From: JASLDZ01 sp964242625
GTDB lineage: Bacteria; Pseudomonadota; Alphaproteobacteria; Caulobacterales; Caulobacteraceae
NCBI GenBank assembly: GCA_964242625.1
Contig: CAXTAO010000016.1
Span: forward strand, 1-61,584
Direction of reading: 5' to 3'
DNA: 61,584 nt
Below are positions 33,732 to 42,337 of this stretch, piece after piece. A program made the translations under genes and the position numbers. Below the pieces are notes generated by a model. That model saw nothing but the letters and a program-made list of their open reading frames with translations, did not search any database and was not told the DNA's origin. Every line of letters starts with the position of its first letter. Position 1 is the stretch's first letter.

Positions 33732-34684
33732 GCGGCGGCGCTCCAGGCTGGGGTGGGCAGGCGCACGGCGGCGCGCAGCTTGGCCGAGCGCGCGCGGGGG
33801 TTTGCGGCGCTTTCCGCTTCCGACGCCGCCAGCGCGCCCGTGCGGAGGAGATCGAAGCTGGGTTCCGCCGGGGCGGCGGTCTGCGGCGGCAGGTGGCGCG
33901 AGCCCGCGGGCGTGCGGCCGGCGCGCTCGGCGAGGAAGGCCTTGGCCACGCGGTCCTCCAGCGAGTGGAAGCTGACCACCACGAGGCGCCCGCCGGGCTC
34001 CAGCAGGCGCTCCGCCGCGAGGAGGCCGCGCTCCAGTTCGCCGAGTTCGTCGTTCACCGCGATGCGGAGCGCCTGGAAGGTGCGGGTGGCCGGGTGCGTC
34101 GGCGCGCCGCGGCGGCCGCCCAGCGCACGCTCCACCACCGCGGCGAGGTCGAGCGTGCCGGTGAACGGCTGCTCCTCGCGGCGGCGCACCAGGAAGGCGG
34201 CGATCCGGCGAGAGCGGCGCTCCTCGCCGTAGGTGAAGATCACCCGCGCGAGCTCCTCCTCCTCGGCGGTGTTAACGAGGTCGGCGGCGGTCGGGCCCGA
34301 CGCCCCCATGCGCATGTCGAGCGGCCCGTCGCGCATGAAGGAGAAGCCGCGCTCGGCCTGGTCGAGCTGCATGGACGAGACGCCGAGGTCGAAGACCACC
34401 CCGTCCACCCCCGCCACGCCCAGCTCGCCCAGCGCGTCGGCCATGTCGCCGAAGGGGCGCGCGACGAGGGTGAACCGGTCGCCGTGCTCGGCGGCGAGCG
34501 CTGAGGCGAAGCGCACGGCGAAGGGGTCGCGGTCGAAGGCGATCACCCGCGCCCCGCGCTGCAGGAGCGCGCGGGTGTAGCCGCCGGCGCCGAAGGTGGC
34601 GTCCACCACCGTCCCGCCGGGCGCGGGCGAGAGCGCGTCCAGGACCTCGGGGAGCATGACGGGGACGTGCTCGGGGCCGGTCAC
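33728..34684 (-). CDS. rsmH: 16S rRNA (cytosine-1402-N4)-methyltransferase
   Basis: A 318-residue protein from a GTG at 34684 that overlaps the mraZ stop (GTGA). It begins EHVPVMLPEVLDALSPAPGG, then motif I VVDATFGAGGYTRALL, then GVSSMQLDQAERGFSFMRDGPLDMRM, the RsmH signature, and VVVSFHSLEDRVAK. It N4-methylates C1402 in the ribosomal P site. The in-frame extension to 34798 lies inside mraZ and is unlikely to be used. Confidence 0.95.
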   Translation of the reverse strand: MTGPEHVPVMLPEVLDALSPAPGGTVVDATFGAGGYTRALLQRGARVIAFDRDPFAVRFASALAAEHGDRFTLVARPFGDMADALGELGVAGVDGVVFDLGVSSMQLDQAERGFSFMRDGPLDMRMGASGPTAADLVNTAEEEELARVIFTYGEERRSRRIAAFLVRRREEQPFTGTLDLAAVVERALGGRRGAPTHPATRTFQALRIAVNDELGELERGLLAAERLLEPGGRLVVVSFHSLEDRVAKAFLAERAGRTPAGSRHLPPQTAAPAEPSFDLLRTGALAASEAESAANPRARSAKLRAAVRLPTPAWSAAA

Positions 34685-35151
34685 GCCGCCGCACTCCCGC
34701 CCGCGCGGCCACGCTGGCCCTCGCGCAGGCGCGCCAGGCCCTCGCGGGCGACGAGGCGCTGCTGTTCGCGGTGCGCGCGGAACGCCTCGCGGCTCCACAC
34801 CTGGAAGCGGTCGCCCAGCCCCACCACCGCCACCCAGTCATCCAGGCCGAACTGCTGGCAGAGGTCGTCGGGGAGAACGATGCGGCCCGCGCTGTCGAAC
34901 GGGAGCTTGGCCACGCCCGAGTAGATGGACGTCTCCAGCGCGGAGCGGAGCGGGTCGCCGAAGGGCAGCTCCTCGATCAGGGCGGTGTAGCGGGCGAACA
35001 GCGCCTGCCCGCCGCCCTCCAGGCAGTCGGCCTCGATCGAGGGGATCAGGAACACGCCGTCGAACGCCCCCGCCGCGGCCGCGCGGAACTCGGCGGGAAC
35101 GACGATCCGCCGCTTGCCGTCCAGCTGCTTTTCGAAGGTGGAGAGGAACAC
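34681..35151 (-). CDS. mraZ: Transcriptional regulator MraZ
   Basis: A 156-residue protein with two SpoVT/AbrB-like repeats: MFLSTFEKQLDGKRRIVVPAEFR, and AKLPFDSAGRIVLPDDLCQQFGLDDWVAVVGLGDRFQVWS, the DxxGR-containing signature. MraZ forms ring-shaped oligomers and represses its own dcw operon. It is the first gene of the cluster. Regularly spaced boxes lie upstream at 35201-35245. The C-terminal 25 residues are Arg/Gly-rich and not part of the fold. Confidence 0.96.
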   Translation of the reverse strand: MFLSTFEKQLDGKRRIVVPAEFRAAAAGAFDGVFLIPSIEADCLEGGGQALFARYTALIEELPFGDPLRSALETSIYSGVAKLPFDSAGRIVLPDDLCQQFGLDDWVAVVGLGDRFQVWSREAFRAHREQQRLVAREGLARLREGQRGRAGGSAAA

Positions 35152-35200
35152 CCGCCCGTCGGCCCGCCCTGTCCAGCCGCCCCCGTGCGTCCGGTCCCGA

Positions 35201-35245
35201 ATGGGTTAACACGGGCTCATATGGGAGACAATGACACTAAACGGG
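35201..35245. promoter_or_regulatory. Candidate MraZ operator: boxes repeated every 10 nt
   Basis: Read on the plus strand, ATGGG (35201), ACGGG (35211), ATGGG (35221), a degenerate ATGAC (35231) and ACGGG (35241) recur at exact 10-nt spacing, 50-95 nt upstream of mraZ. E. coli MraZ binds TGGGN repeats separated by 5 nt, the same period. The boxes lie on the strand opposite to mraZ here, and I could not check whether that orientation is usual. Confidence 0.55.
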
Positions 35246-35250
35246 CGCTA

Positions 35251-35268
35251 ACCTTGTTCGGGCAAGGT
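35251..35268 (-). terminator. Hairpin between rnpB and mraZ
   Basis: ACCTTG and CAAGGT form a perfect 6-bp stem with a 6-nt loop, about 115 nt downstream of the rnpB 3' end and just upstream of the candidate MraZ boxes. It could end rnpB transcription or lie in the mraZ promoter. There is no T-run. Confidence 0.3.
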
Positions 35269-35381
35269 GTCGCGGGTCGGCCACAAGTCCTGAACAAGTT
35301 GTTTACGGAACATACAGGCAACCCTGCGGCCGCGAGTCCGCGCCTCGCAAGGATGCGCGGGGTCTGGCTGTGGAGAAGCGG

Positions 35382-35784
<403 letters not shown>

Positions 35785-35816
35785 CGCGCCCGGTGTGACG
35801 CCCGCCGCCCCTGCGG

Positions 35817-37688
35817 TCAACTGCGCCAGGGCGAGAGGATCACGTTCAGCCGCTCGCCGCCGTCGCGCAGGAGCGCCGCGCGCAGCTGCTCGGCGCGACG
35901 GGCGTGCAGCAGCCGCTCCCACCAACGCGTCAGCACCAACTCGGGGATCATCACCGCCACCGAGCGCCCGGGGGTGTCGCGGTCGAGCCGCTCCATCAGC
36001 TCCAGCACCGGCTCGTGCAGTGTGCGCCAGGTCGCCGAGAGCAGCACGAGCCGTGGCGCCTTCAGCCCCCGCGCCTCGAGCGGCGCCTCCACCTCCTCGC
36101 GCCAGCAGCGCTTGAGCACCCGGCCGTCGTCGCCCTCCTCCGGCCCGTCCAGCCGCAGGAGGTGGACGGCCAGGACGTCCGGCGAGAGGGTCATGGCGAA
36201 CTGCAAGGCGCGGTCGCTCATGCGCGAGCGCCCCTCCACCACGACGAGTATGGTGGGCGGCTCGGTCTCGGGCAGGTCGAAGGGGTCCTGCACCGCCAGC
36301 CGCGCGTCCAGCCGGTCGTAGTAGCCGCGGATGGCGAGGAGCAGTCCCACGGTCGCCGGAATGGCGAGCACGACGATCCAGGCGCCCTCCACGAACTTGG
36401 CCACCACGATCACAAGGAGGGCGACCAGCGTAGCCGCAGCGCCCATCCCGTTGAGCAGGAGGCGGCCGGGGTTGCGCCCCTCCTGCCGCCGCCAGTGCGC
36501 GACCATGCCGATCTGGCTGAGCGCGAAGGTCAGGAACGCGCCGATGGCGAACAGAGGAATGAGCCGGTCGGTCACCCCGCCGAACGCCGCGAGGAGCGCG
36601 CCGGCCGTCACCGTCAGGAAGCCGACGCCCACGGAGAAGACGAGTCGCCGGTCGGCGATGGCGAAGGGGCGCGGCAGGAAGCCGTCGGCCGCCACCATGC
36701 GGCACACCCGCGGGAAGCCGACATAGCTCGTGTTGGCCGACAGGCAGAGCACGGCGAGCACGCTCGCCATCGCCACGTCGTACGCCACGCCCCGCCCCGC
36801 GACCGCGGCGGCCAGTTGGGAGAGCACGCTCTGGTAGCCGGGCTTGGTCTGGTCCATCGCGTAGAGGCCGTAGCCGTGGGCCAGGAACGCCACCCCGGCG
36901 AGCAGCAGCCCCAGCGCGCCGCAGATGATCGACAGCGTCACGTGGGCCTGGCGCACCACGGGCGGCTTGAAGGCGCTGGCCCCGTTGGAGACCGCCTCCA
37001 CCCCCGTCATGGCGGTGCAGCCCGCCGCAAAGGCGCGCACGAGGAGCCAGGCGCCCACGGCCTCCGTCGCGTGGGGCGCGGGCGGCGGCGCAGCGACCGG
37101 GTGTGCGTGGCCGGTCAGGAGCCGCCAGACGCCGACGGCCATCAAGACCGTGAAGCTGAGCAGGAACAGGTAGGTGGGGAGCGAGAACAGCCACCCCGCC
37201 TCGCCGGTGCCCCGCAGGTTGGCGAGGGTGACGAGCACCAGCACCCCCAGGCACAGCGGCAGGGTGTAGGCGTGCAGGGCGGGGACCACCGAGGTCAGCG
37301 CCGCCACCCCGGCGGACACGCCCACCGCGACGTTCAGCACGTAGTCGATCATCAGCGCCGTCGCGGCCAGGAGGCTCGCATTGCGGCCGAGGTTCTCCTT
37401 GGCGACCACATAGGCCCCGCCGCTCGACGGATAGGCCACCACCGTCTGCCGGTAGGACAGGTAGAGCACCGCCAGGAGCAGCGCGATCAGCGCGGTGATC
37501 GGCCCCACGAAGGCCAGCCCCGCCGCGCCCAGCGGGATCATGACGGTGAGCGCCGCCTCCGGCCCGTAGGCGGACGACCCCAGGCCGTCGAGCCCCATGG
37601 CGGGCACCGCCTCGAACCAGCCGATCTTGCGGCCCTCGCCCTCGCGGTTGGCGAGACGCCGGCCCAGAAGGACGTCCAGCACGCTCAT
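35817..37688 (-). CDS. APC-superfamily permease with C-terminal cytosolic domain (KimA-like)
   Basis: A 623-residue protein with about 12 membrane helices and a C-terminal cytosolic domain of about 150 residues (from PPTILVVVEGRSRMSDRALQFA onward). The N-terminus has MGLDGLGSSAYGPEAAL, shared by KimA/YdaO-type potassium importers and other APC permeases, and the tail resembles their USP-like cytosolic domain. Amino-acid transport is the alternative. The ATG overlaps the upstream ampD-like stop (ATGA), so the two are coupled. Confidence 0.78.
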   Translation of the reverse strand: MSVLDVLLGRRLANREGEGRKIGWFEAVPAMGLDGLGSSAYGPEAALTVMIPLGAAGLAFVGPITALIALLLAVLYLSYRQTVVAYPSSGGAYVVAKENLGRNASLLAATALMIDYVLNVAVGVSAGVAALTSVVPALHAYTLPLCLGVLVLVTLANLRGTGEAGWLFSLPTYLFLLSFTVLMAVGVWRLLTGHAHPVAAPPPAPHATEAVGAWLLVRAFAAGCTAMTGVEAVSNGASAFKPPVVRQAHVTLSIICGALGLLLAGVAFLAHGYGLYAMDQTKPGYQSVLSQLAAAVAGRGVAYDVAMASVLAVLCLSANTSYVGFPRVCRMVAADGFLPRPFAIADRRLVFSVGVGFLTVTAGALLAAFGGVTDRLIPLFAIGAFLTFALSQIGMVAHWRRQEGRNPGRLLLNGMGAAATLVALLVIVVAKFVEGAWIVVLAIPATVGLLLAIRGYYDRLDARLAVQDPFDLPETEPPTILVVVEGRSRMSDRALQFAMTLSPDVLAVHLLRLDGPEEGDDGRVLKRCWREEVEAPLEARGLKAPRLVLLSATWRTLHEPVLELMERLDRDTPGRSVAVMIPELVLTRWWERLLHARRAEQLRAALLRDGGERLNVILSPWRS

Positions 37689-38428
37689 GGGTGCGCCGCC
37701 TCCGAAGCCGCCGCGAGCCTCAAGAGCGCTATAAGCCGCGCCCGCGTCTCGCCATCCGCCGCGCCGTCCAGGCGGGCAGGCCGCCAGTGGCGTTGGAAGG
37801 CGGCGACCACCGCCGCCGCCGCCTCGTCATAGGTGTCGCCGGGGGCGAGGTCGTAGCCCAGCCGGGCCAGGCCCGTTCGCAGCGCGAAGACGTCCGGCCC
37901 CTGCGCGCCCGCGGCGAGCGGGGCGCCGGGCGCTCCCGGCGGCTCGGCCCACAGCCCGTGGCCGCGTCGCGCGAGCTCGGCCCAAGGAAAGCGCTCGCCC
38001 GGGTCGATCTTGCGGCCGACCGCCACGTCCGAGTGGGCGAGGATGCGCCCGTCCGCCACGCTCCAGCGCCCGCGCACCGCGTCCAGGAGCGCGCAGACCG
38101 CGTCGATCTGCACGGGGGGGAAGTCGCGGTAGCCCCATTCGTGGCCAGGGTTGACGATTTCGATCCCGATGGAGCGGCCGTTGCAGTCGCGCTCGCCCGC
38201 CCAGAACGACACGCCCGCGTGCCAGGCGCGGCGCTCCTCCGGCACGAGCGCCCAAGCCCGCCCGTCCTCGTCGACGAGGTAGTGGGCGGAGACCTTGGCG
38301 ACTGGATCGCGCAGCCGCTCGAGCGCGTCGGCCGCGCTCGGCATCCCCGTGTAGTGCAGCACCACCATGTCGGGCGGGGTCACGCGCCGGTCCCAGTTCG
38401 GCGAGGGCGCGTGTGTGATCTCCACCAT
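37685..38428 (-). CDS. N-acetylmuramoyl-L-alanine amidase, AmpD type
   Basis: A 247-residue amidase_2 protein. Zinc-site and catalytic motifs are VVLHYTGM (His), HAGVSFWAGERDCNGRSIGIEIVN (catalytic Glu) and ILAHSDVAVGRKIDPGERFPW (His and Asp/Lys). A C-terminal part (residues 180-240) resembles a peptidoglycan-binding PG_binding_1 repeat (DVFALRTGLARLGYDL). There is no signal peptide, so it probably recycles anhydromuropeptides in the cytosol. It is coupled to the downstream permease gene. Confidence 0.9.
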   Translation of the reverse strand: MVEITHAPSPNWDRRVTPPDMVVLHYTGMPSAADALERLRDPVAKVSAHYLVDEDGRAWALVPEERRAWHAGVSFWAGERDCNGRSIGIEIVNPGHEWGYRDFPPVQIDAVCALLDAVRGRWSVADGRILAHSDVAVGRKIDPGERFPWAELARRGHGLWAEPPGAPGAPLAAGAQGPDVFALRTGLARLGYDLAPGDTYDEAAAAVVAAFQRHWRPARLDGAADGETRARLIALLRLAAASEAAHP

Positions 38429-38536
38429 ACCCCCGACCGCGCCGCGCCCTGGCCCGCCCAACGTGTTTGCGCGCGGGAGGCTGCGCGGTAAAGACGCGGC
38501 CCAGACCGCCGGCGCACCTCGTCTCGCGCCGCCCTT

Positions 38537-39214
38537 GTGAGCGTTCGCCCCATGTCGCCCGCCCTTCTCGCCGCCTTGGCGCTCGTTCAGGCCGAGCCGT
38601 CCGCGCCCGTCGGCGCCGGCGCCCCGATGGCCACCGCCCAGACGGCCCCCGCGCCCGAGACGCCCTCCAACGCGCCCGCCGACGACTTCGGCTTCGTCAA
38701 CTGGTGCAAGGGCGCGCTGTCCGGCCACATGGAGCTCTACGACCAGGTCAAGCCCGAGCTCGCGCGCGTCGCGGCCGAGAAGGCGGCCGAGCAGGACAAG
38801 AAGCTCAGCCCCGCCCAGGCCAAGACCGCCCGCGCCCAGCGCACCAAGGAGGCCGCGGAGGAAGCGCAGGGCGACCGGCAGCAGCTGGCCGCCGGCCGCA
38901 CCTATCTCGCGCTGTACGACCGCGCGATCGCCGCGGGGGAGAAGGCCGGCGGCGAGGACCTGCTCGTCCGCGCGCAGGACGCCCAGTCGCAGGGTTACAG
39001 GATCTGGTCGGCCGCGCGCGCCGCGCCCGGGCGCACCAAGATGTGGTCGTGGCTGATGTGGGAGCTCCCCGCGCGCTGCGAGACCGCCGCCAAGACGCTG
39101 GAGACACAGTCGGACCTCCTCGGCGCGGCGTTCCAACCCGCCGCCGCCCAGCCCGCGACCGCGCCCGCCGACGCACCCGCCGCGGCGCCGCCGCCTGCGG
39201 CCTCGCCGCAGTAA
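38537..39214 (+). CDS. Exported Ala-rich hypothetical protein
   Basis: A 225-residue protein with a GTG start (an ATG at 38552 is the alternative). Residues 1-19 resemble a short signal peptide (MSPALLAALALVQA). Long Ala/Pro/Gln-rich stretches lie at both ends. The middle is helical and charged (VKPELARVAAEKAAEQDKKL, KTARAQRTKEAAEEAQGD) with a conserved-looking FGFVNWCKGALSGHMELYDQV and one more Cys near the C-terminus. No family recognised. The aminotransferase starts 20 nt later, so the two may be cotranscribed. Confidence 0.7.
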   Translation: MSVRPMSPALLAALALVQAEPSAPVGAGAPMATAQTAPAPETPSNAPADDFGFVNWCKGALSGHMELYDQVKPELARVAAEKAAEQDKKLSPAQAKTARAQRTKEAAEEAQGDRQQLAAGRTYLALYDRAIAAGEKAGGEDLLVRAQDAQSQGYRIWSAARAAPGRTKMWSWLMWELPARCETAAKTLETQSDLLGAAFQPAAAQPATAPADAPAAAPPPAASPQ

Positions 39215-39234
39215 GCCCGCCGGAGCCCGCCGCC

Positions 39235-40434
39235 ATGCCCCTGCAGTCGGCGGCCCTGGGCCGCGTCCAGCCCTCCGCGACGGTGGCGATCAGCGCCAAG
39301 GCGCGCGAGCTCGCCCGCGCGGGGCGCCGCGTCATCAGCCTGGCGGCCGGCGAGCCCGACTTCGACACCCCCGACGCAATCAAGGAGGCCGGGATCCGCG
39401 CCATCCGCGACGGGCGCACCAAGTACACCGACCCCGACGGCACGCCCGAGCTCAAGGCCGCCGTCTGCGCCAAGTTCGCCCGGGAGAACGGGCTGACCTA
39501 CGCGCCGTCGCAGATCCACGTCGCGCCGGGCGGCAAGGCGGTGATCTACAACGCGCTCCTGGCGACGCTCTCAGCCGGCGACGAGGTGGTGATCCCCGCC
39601 CCCTACTGGGTCTCCTACCCCGACATGACGCTCCTGGCGGGCGGCGAGCCGGTGATCGCGCAGACCACGGAGGCCGACGGCTTCCGCCTGACGCCCGAGG
39701 CGCTGGAGCGCGCGATCACCCCGCGCACCAAGTGGCTGATCCTGAACTCGCCCTCCAACCCCACGGGGGCGGCCTATTCCGCCGACCACCTGCGCGCGCT
39801 GGCCGACGTTCTCCTGCGCCATCCGCAGGTGTGGGTGCTCACCGACGACATGTACGAGCACCTGCTCTACGACGGCCGCTTCGCCACGATCGCGCAGGTC
39901 GAGCCCCGGCTCTACGACCGCACGCTGACCATGAACGGCGTCTCCAAGGCCTACGCCATGACGGGCTGGCGCATCGGCTACGCCGGCGGGCCGGAGCCCT
40001 TGATCAAGCTCATGGGCAAGGTCATCGGCCAGACCACCTCCAACGCCGCGTCGATCAGCCAGGCGGCGGCGGTGGAGGCCCTGAATGGCCCGCAGGACTT
40101 CATCGCCGAGCGCGCGGCGGTGTTCCGCGAGCGGCGCGACCTCGTGGTGGCTCAGCTCAACGCCGCCGAGGGGATCAGCTGCCGCACGCCCGAGGGCGCC
40201 TTCTACGTCTATCCCTCCATCGCCGGCCTCATCGGGCGCCGGACGCCCGCGGGCGAGGTGATCGACACCGACGAGCGCTTCGCCACCGCGCTCCTGGAAG
40301 CGGAGGACGTGGCCGTGGTGCACGGCGCGGCCTTTGGCGGATCGCCCTTCTTCCGCATCAGCTACGCCACCTCCACCGAGGTCCTCGAGGACGCCTGCGG
40401 ACGCATCGGGCGCTTCTGCGCGAGCCTCCGCTGA
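39235..40434 (+). CDS. PLP-dependent aminotransferase, aspartate aminotransferase type
   Basis: A 399-residue class I aminotransferase. The N-terminus has SLAAGEPDFDTPDAIKEA; NSPSNPTGAAYS supplies the PLP-binding Asn, VLTDDMYEHLLYDG an Asp and Tyr, and MNGVSKAYAMTGWRIGYA the Schiff-base Lys. The C-terminal FFRISYATS Arg binds the carboxylate. It matches the Ib aspartate/prephenate aminotransferase subgroup of Alphaproteobacteria. The stop overlaps a CTG that may start the next gene. Confidence 0.93.
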   Translation: MPLQSAALGRVQPSATVAISAKARELARAGRRVISLAAGEPDFDTPDAIKEAGIRAIRDGRTKYTDPDGTPELKAAVCAKFARENGLTYAPSQIHVAPGGKAVIYNALLATLSAGDEVVIPAPYWVSYPDMTLLAGGEPVIAQTTEADGFRLTPEALERAITPRTKWLILNSPSNPTGAAYSADHLRALADVLLRHPQVWVLTDDMYEHLLYDGRFATIAQVEPRLYDRTLTMNGVSKAYAMTGWRIGYAGGPEPLIKLMGKVIGQTTSNAASISQAAAVEALNGPQDFIAERAAVFRERRDLVVAQLNAAEGISCRTPEGAFYVYPSIAGLIGRRTPAGEVIDTDERFATALLEAEDVAVVHGAAFGGSPFFRISYATSTEVLEDACGRIGRFCASLR

Positions 40435-41459
40435 ACCTGTTCCCTCCGGTCGCGGCCGCGCTCGTCCTGGCCGCCGGCGCGGGCGCCGCGGGCGCGGCCT
40501 GGATCAGCCGGCGCGGACCCGTCGACACCCCCGGCGCGCGCGCCAGCCACGATCGGCCAACCCCCACGAGCGGCGGGCTGGGCGTCATGGCGGGGGTGGC
40601 GGCGGCGACCGCGCTCCTGTGGAGCACCCCCGCCCTGCGGCTCGGGGGACGCGCCGCCCTCATGCTGGCGGCCGCGCTCCTGTTCGGCGCGCTGGGCGCG
40701 GTCGACGACCGGCGCGCCATCGACGCGCGGGCGAAGCTCGGCGCGGGCGCGCTCCTCTCGCTGGCGGTCGCGGTGGTCCTGCCGCCCATCGCCGCCATCC
40801 CGCTCGTCGGCGGGCTCGCCCTGCCGCTGCCCGCGGTCGTGGGCGTGGCGGGCTCGGCGCTGTGGCTCGTGACGGCCACCAACGCGGTCAACTTCATGGA
40901 CGGGGCGAACGGCCTCGCGCCCGGCGGCCTCCTCATAGCCTTCCTGACGCTGGCGGGCGGAGCGGCGCTCGGCGGCGACGCGCCGCTGGCCGCGGTGGCG
41001 CTGGCGACCGCCGCCGCCTACGCGGGCTTCCTGCCATGGAACGTGCGGGGCCGCGTGTTCCAGGGCGACGCGGGGGCGCTCTTCGGCGGCTTCCTGTTCG
41101 CCGCGGGCCACCTGGCGGGCGCGGCCGCGGGCGCCCTGCCGCTCCTCTTCGGACCGATCGTGCTCCTCCCCTGGCTGACCGACGTACTCCTGACGCTCGC
41201 CCGCCGCGCCCGCGCGCGCCGCCCGCTCCTGCAGGCGCACCGCGAGCACCTCTACCAGCGCTGGCTCACCGCGCACGGCCGCGAGCACCCCGCGCTCGCC
41301 CGCCGCAACGCGCTCGCGTGCGGAGCCGCCGCCCTCGCCGCCCTCCTCGCCGCAGCGCGCCCCGACTGGCAGGGGCCGGCGTTCGCCCTGACGCTCGTCG
41401 CCTGCATCGCCGGCTGGACGGCGGCAAGCCGCCGGCTGGACGCCGCGGCGCGGCGCTGA
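40431..41459 (+). CDS. Polyprenyl-phosphate phospho-sugar transferase, WecA/TagO/MraY-like
   Basis: About 342 residues with ten or so membrane helices. Motifs of the GT4/MraY superfamily are RPTPTSGGLG (cytosolic loop), GAVDDRRAIDARAKL (DD-type metal site), NAVNFMDGANGLA and FQGDAGALFGG, and a late AHREHLYQRW in place of the HHHE loop. It probably transfers an acetamido-sugar phosphate to undecaprenyl phosphate for cell-surface glycan. There is no ATG, GTG or TTG ahead of TM1. The CTG at 40431 overlapping the upstream stop (CTGA) is the likeliest start, and an internal ATG at 40588 would lose TM1 and the substrate loop. Confidence 0.8.
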   Translation: MNLFPPVAAALVLAAGAGAAGAAWISRRGPVDTPGARASHDRPTPTSGGLGVMAGVAAATALLWSTPALRLGGRAALMLAAALLFGALGAVDDRRAIDARAKLGAGALLSLAVAVVLPPIAAIPLVGGLALPLPAVVGVAGSALWLVTATNAVNFMDGANGLAPGGLLIAFLTLAGGAALGGDAPLAAVALATAAAYAGFLPWNVRGRVFQGDAGALFGGFLFAAGHLAGAAAGALPLLFGPIVLLPWLTDVLLTLARRARARRPLLQAHREHLYQRWLTAHGREHPALARRNALACGAAALAALLAAARPDWQGPAFALTLVACIAGWTAASRRLDAAARR

Positions 41460-41540
41460 GCCCGGCGCAGCTCTCCGCGTGGGGCCGCTTCCGCAGAGCA
41501 GCTTATGTGAACCAATCCCGGTCGCGGGACTTCCGGCACA

Positions 41541-41951
41541 ATGTCCGAGCCATCGACCGTACCCTACGCTCTCGTCGTCGATGACGACGCCCTGATCCTT
41601 GCAGACGCCGATCAGATCATCGAAGACGCCGGATTTCGGACACTGACCGCGATGAATGCGAACGACGCCATCGGCCTTCTCGAGAAGCACGCCGACGCCG
41701 TGACGCTCGTCTTCACCGACGTAGAAATGCCGGGTACTATGGACGGCTTCGACCTAGCGCGTGAAACAGCTCGCCGTTGGCCGGATATCTGCATCTTGGT
41801 CGCGTCGGGCAGAAGGGCGCCTGTCGGAGATCTACCTCCGATGACGACGTTCCTGCGCAAGCCCTTCACCGCCGAGTTCGTTCATGCGCAGTTGAAAGAG
41901 TTGCTCCCCGACGGAGCGAAGCCCGAGGCGCTGAAGCAGGCGGCGGGCTGA
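41541..41951 (+). CDS. Orphan single-domain response regulator
   Basis: A 136-residue CheY-like receiver with the acidic pair in VVDDDALI, the phospho-acceptor Asp in VFTDVEMPG and the conserved Lys in FLRKPF. There is no output domain and no kinase adjacent. The codon composition is clearly less GC-rich than that of the flanking genes. It may be a diffusible phosphorelay component, but its partner cannot be named. Confidence 0.88.
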   Translation: MSEPSTVPYALVVDDDALILADADQIIEDAGFRTLTAMNANDAIGLLEKHADAVTLVFTDVEMPGTMDGFDLARETARRWPDICILVASGRRAPVGDLPPMTTFLRKPFTAEFVHAQLKELLPDGAKPEALKQAAG

Positions 41952-42006
41952 ACGGGCAGGTTGTCGCACCCCTCCCACCGCACGGCTTGTACACTAAATT
42001 GCGCGG

Positions 42007-42189
42007 GTGCCTGACTACACCATCTACCTACATGCCGGCGAAGCCTCTGCGCCCAGCATCCGCATCTGCGAGTGCGCGGACGACGCCGAAGCGCTTCGCC
42101 AGGCTGAAAGCGAACTCGCGGGCTCGAGACTCGCACACTGGGCGGAGGTGTGCGTCGACGACCGCACGGTTGGAATGCTCGGCAGGTGA
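42007..42189 (+). CDS. Small conserved-looking hypothetical protein (60 aa)
   Basis: A 60-residue protein with a GTG start. It reads PDYTIYLHAGEA, IRICECADDAEALRQAESELAGSR and VCVDDRTVGMLGR. The beta-alpha-beta pattern and the last segment resemble tiny alphaproteobacterial proteins of the DUF6894 kind, but the similarity is weak. It follows the response regulator by 55 nt and shares its lower GC. Confidence 0.5.
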   Translation: MPDYTIYLHAGEASAPSIRICECADDAEALRQAESELAGSRLAHWAEVCVDDRTVGMLGR

Positions 42190-42337
42190 TCTTGCGCGCG
42201 CCGCTTCAGCGCCGCGTGGAAGACCGGTCCGGAGCGAGGTGACCACCTCGCCATCGCAGCGCACCCGCCTTCACTCCTAAGCCGGTATACGAAGCGGCGG
42301 CTCAAGGGACCGCTCGCGGGCACGCTGCGGCGGTGAG

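Noticed and set aside
35276..35320. GGAAC-containing stretch read as a plus-strand stress promoter
   Set aside because: No plus-strand gene lies downstream. The region is between minus-strand rnpB and mraZ.
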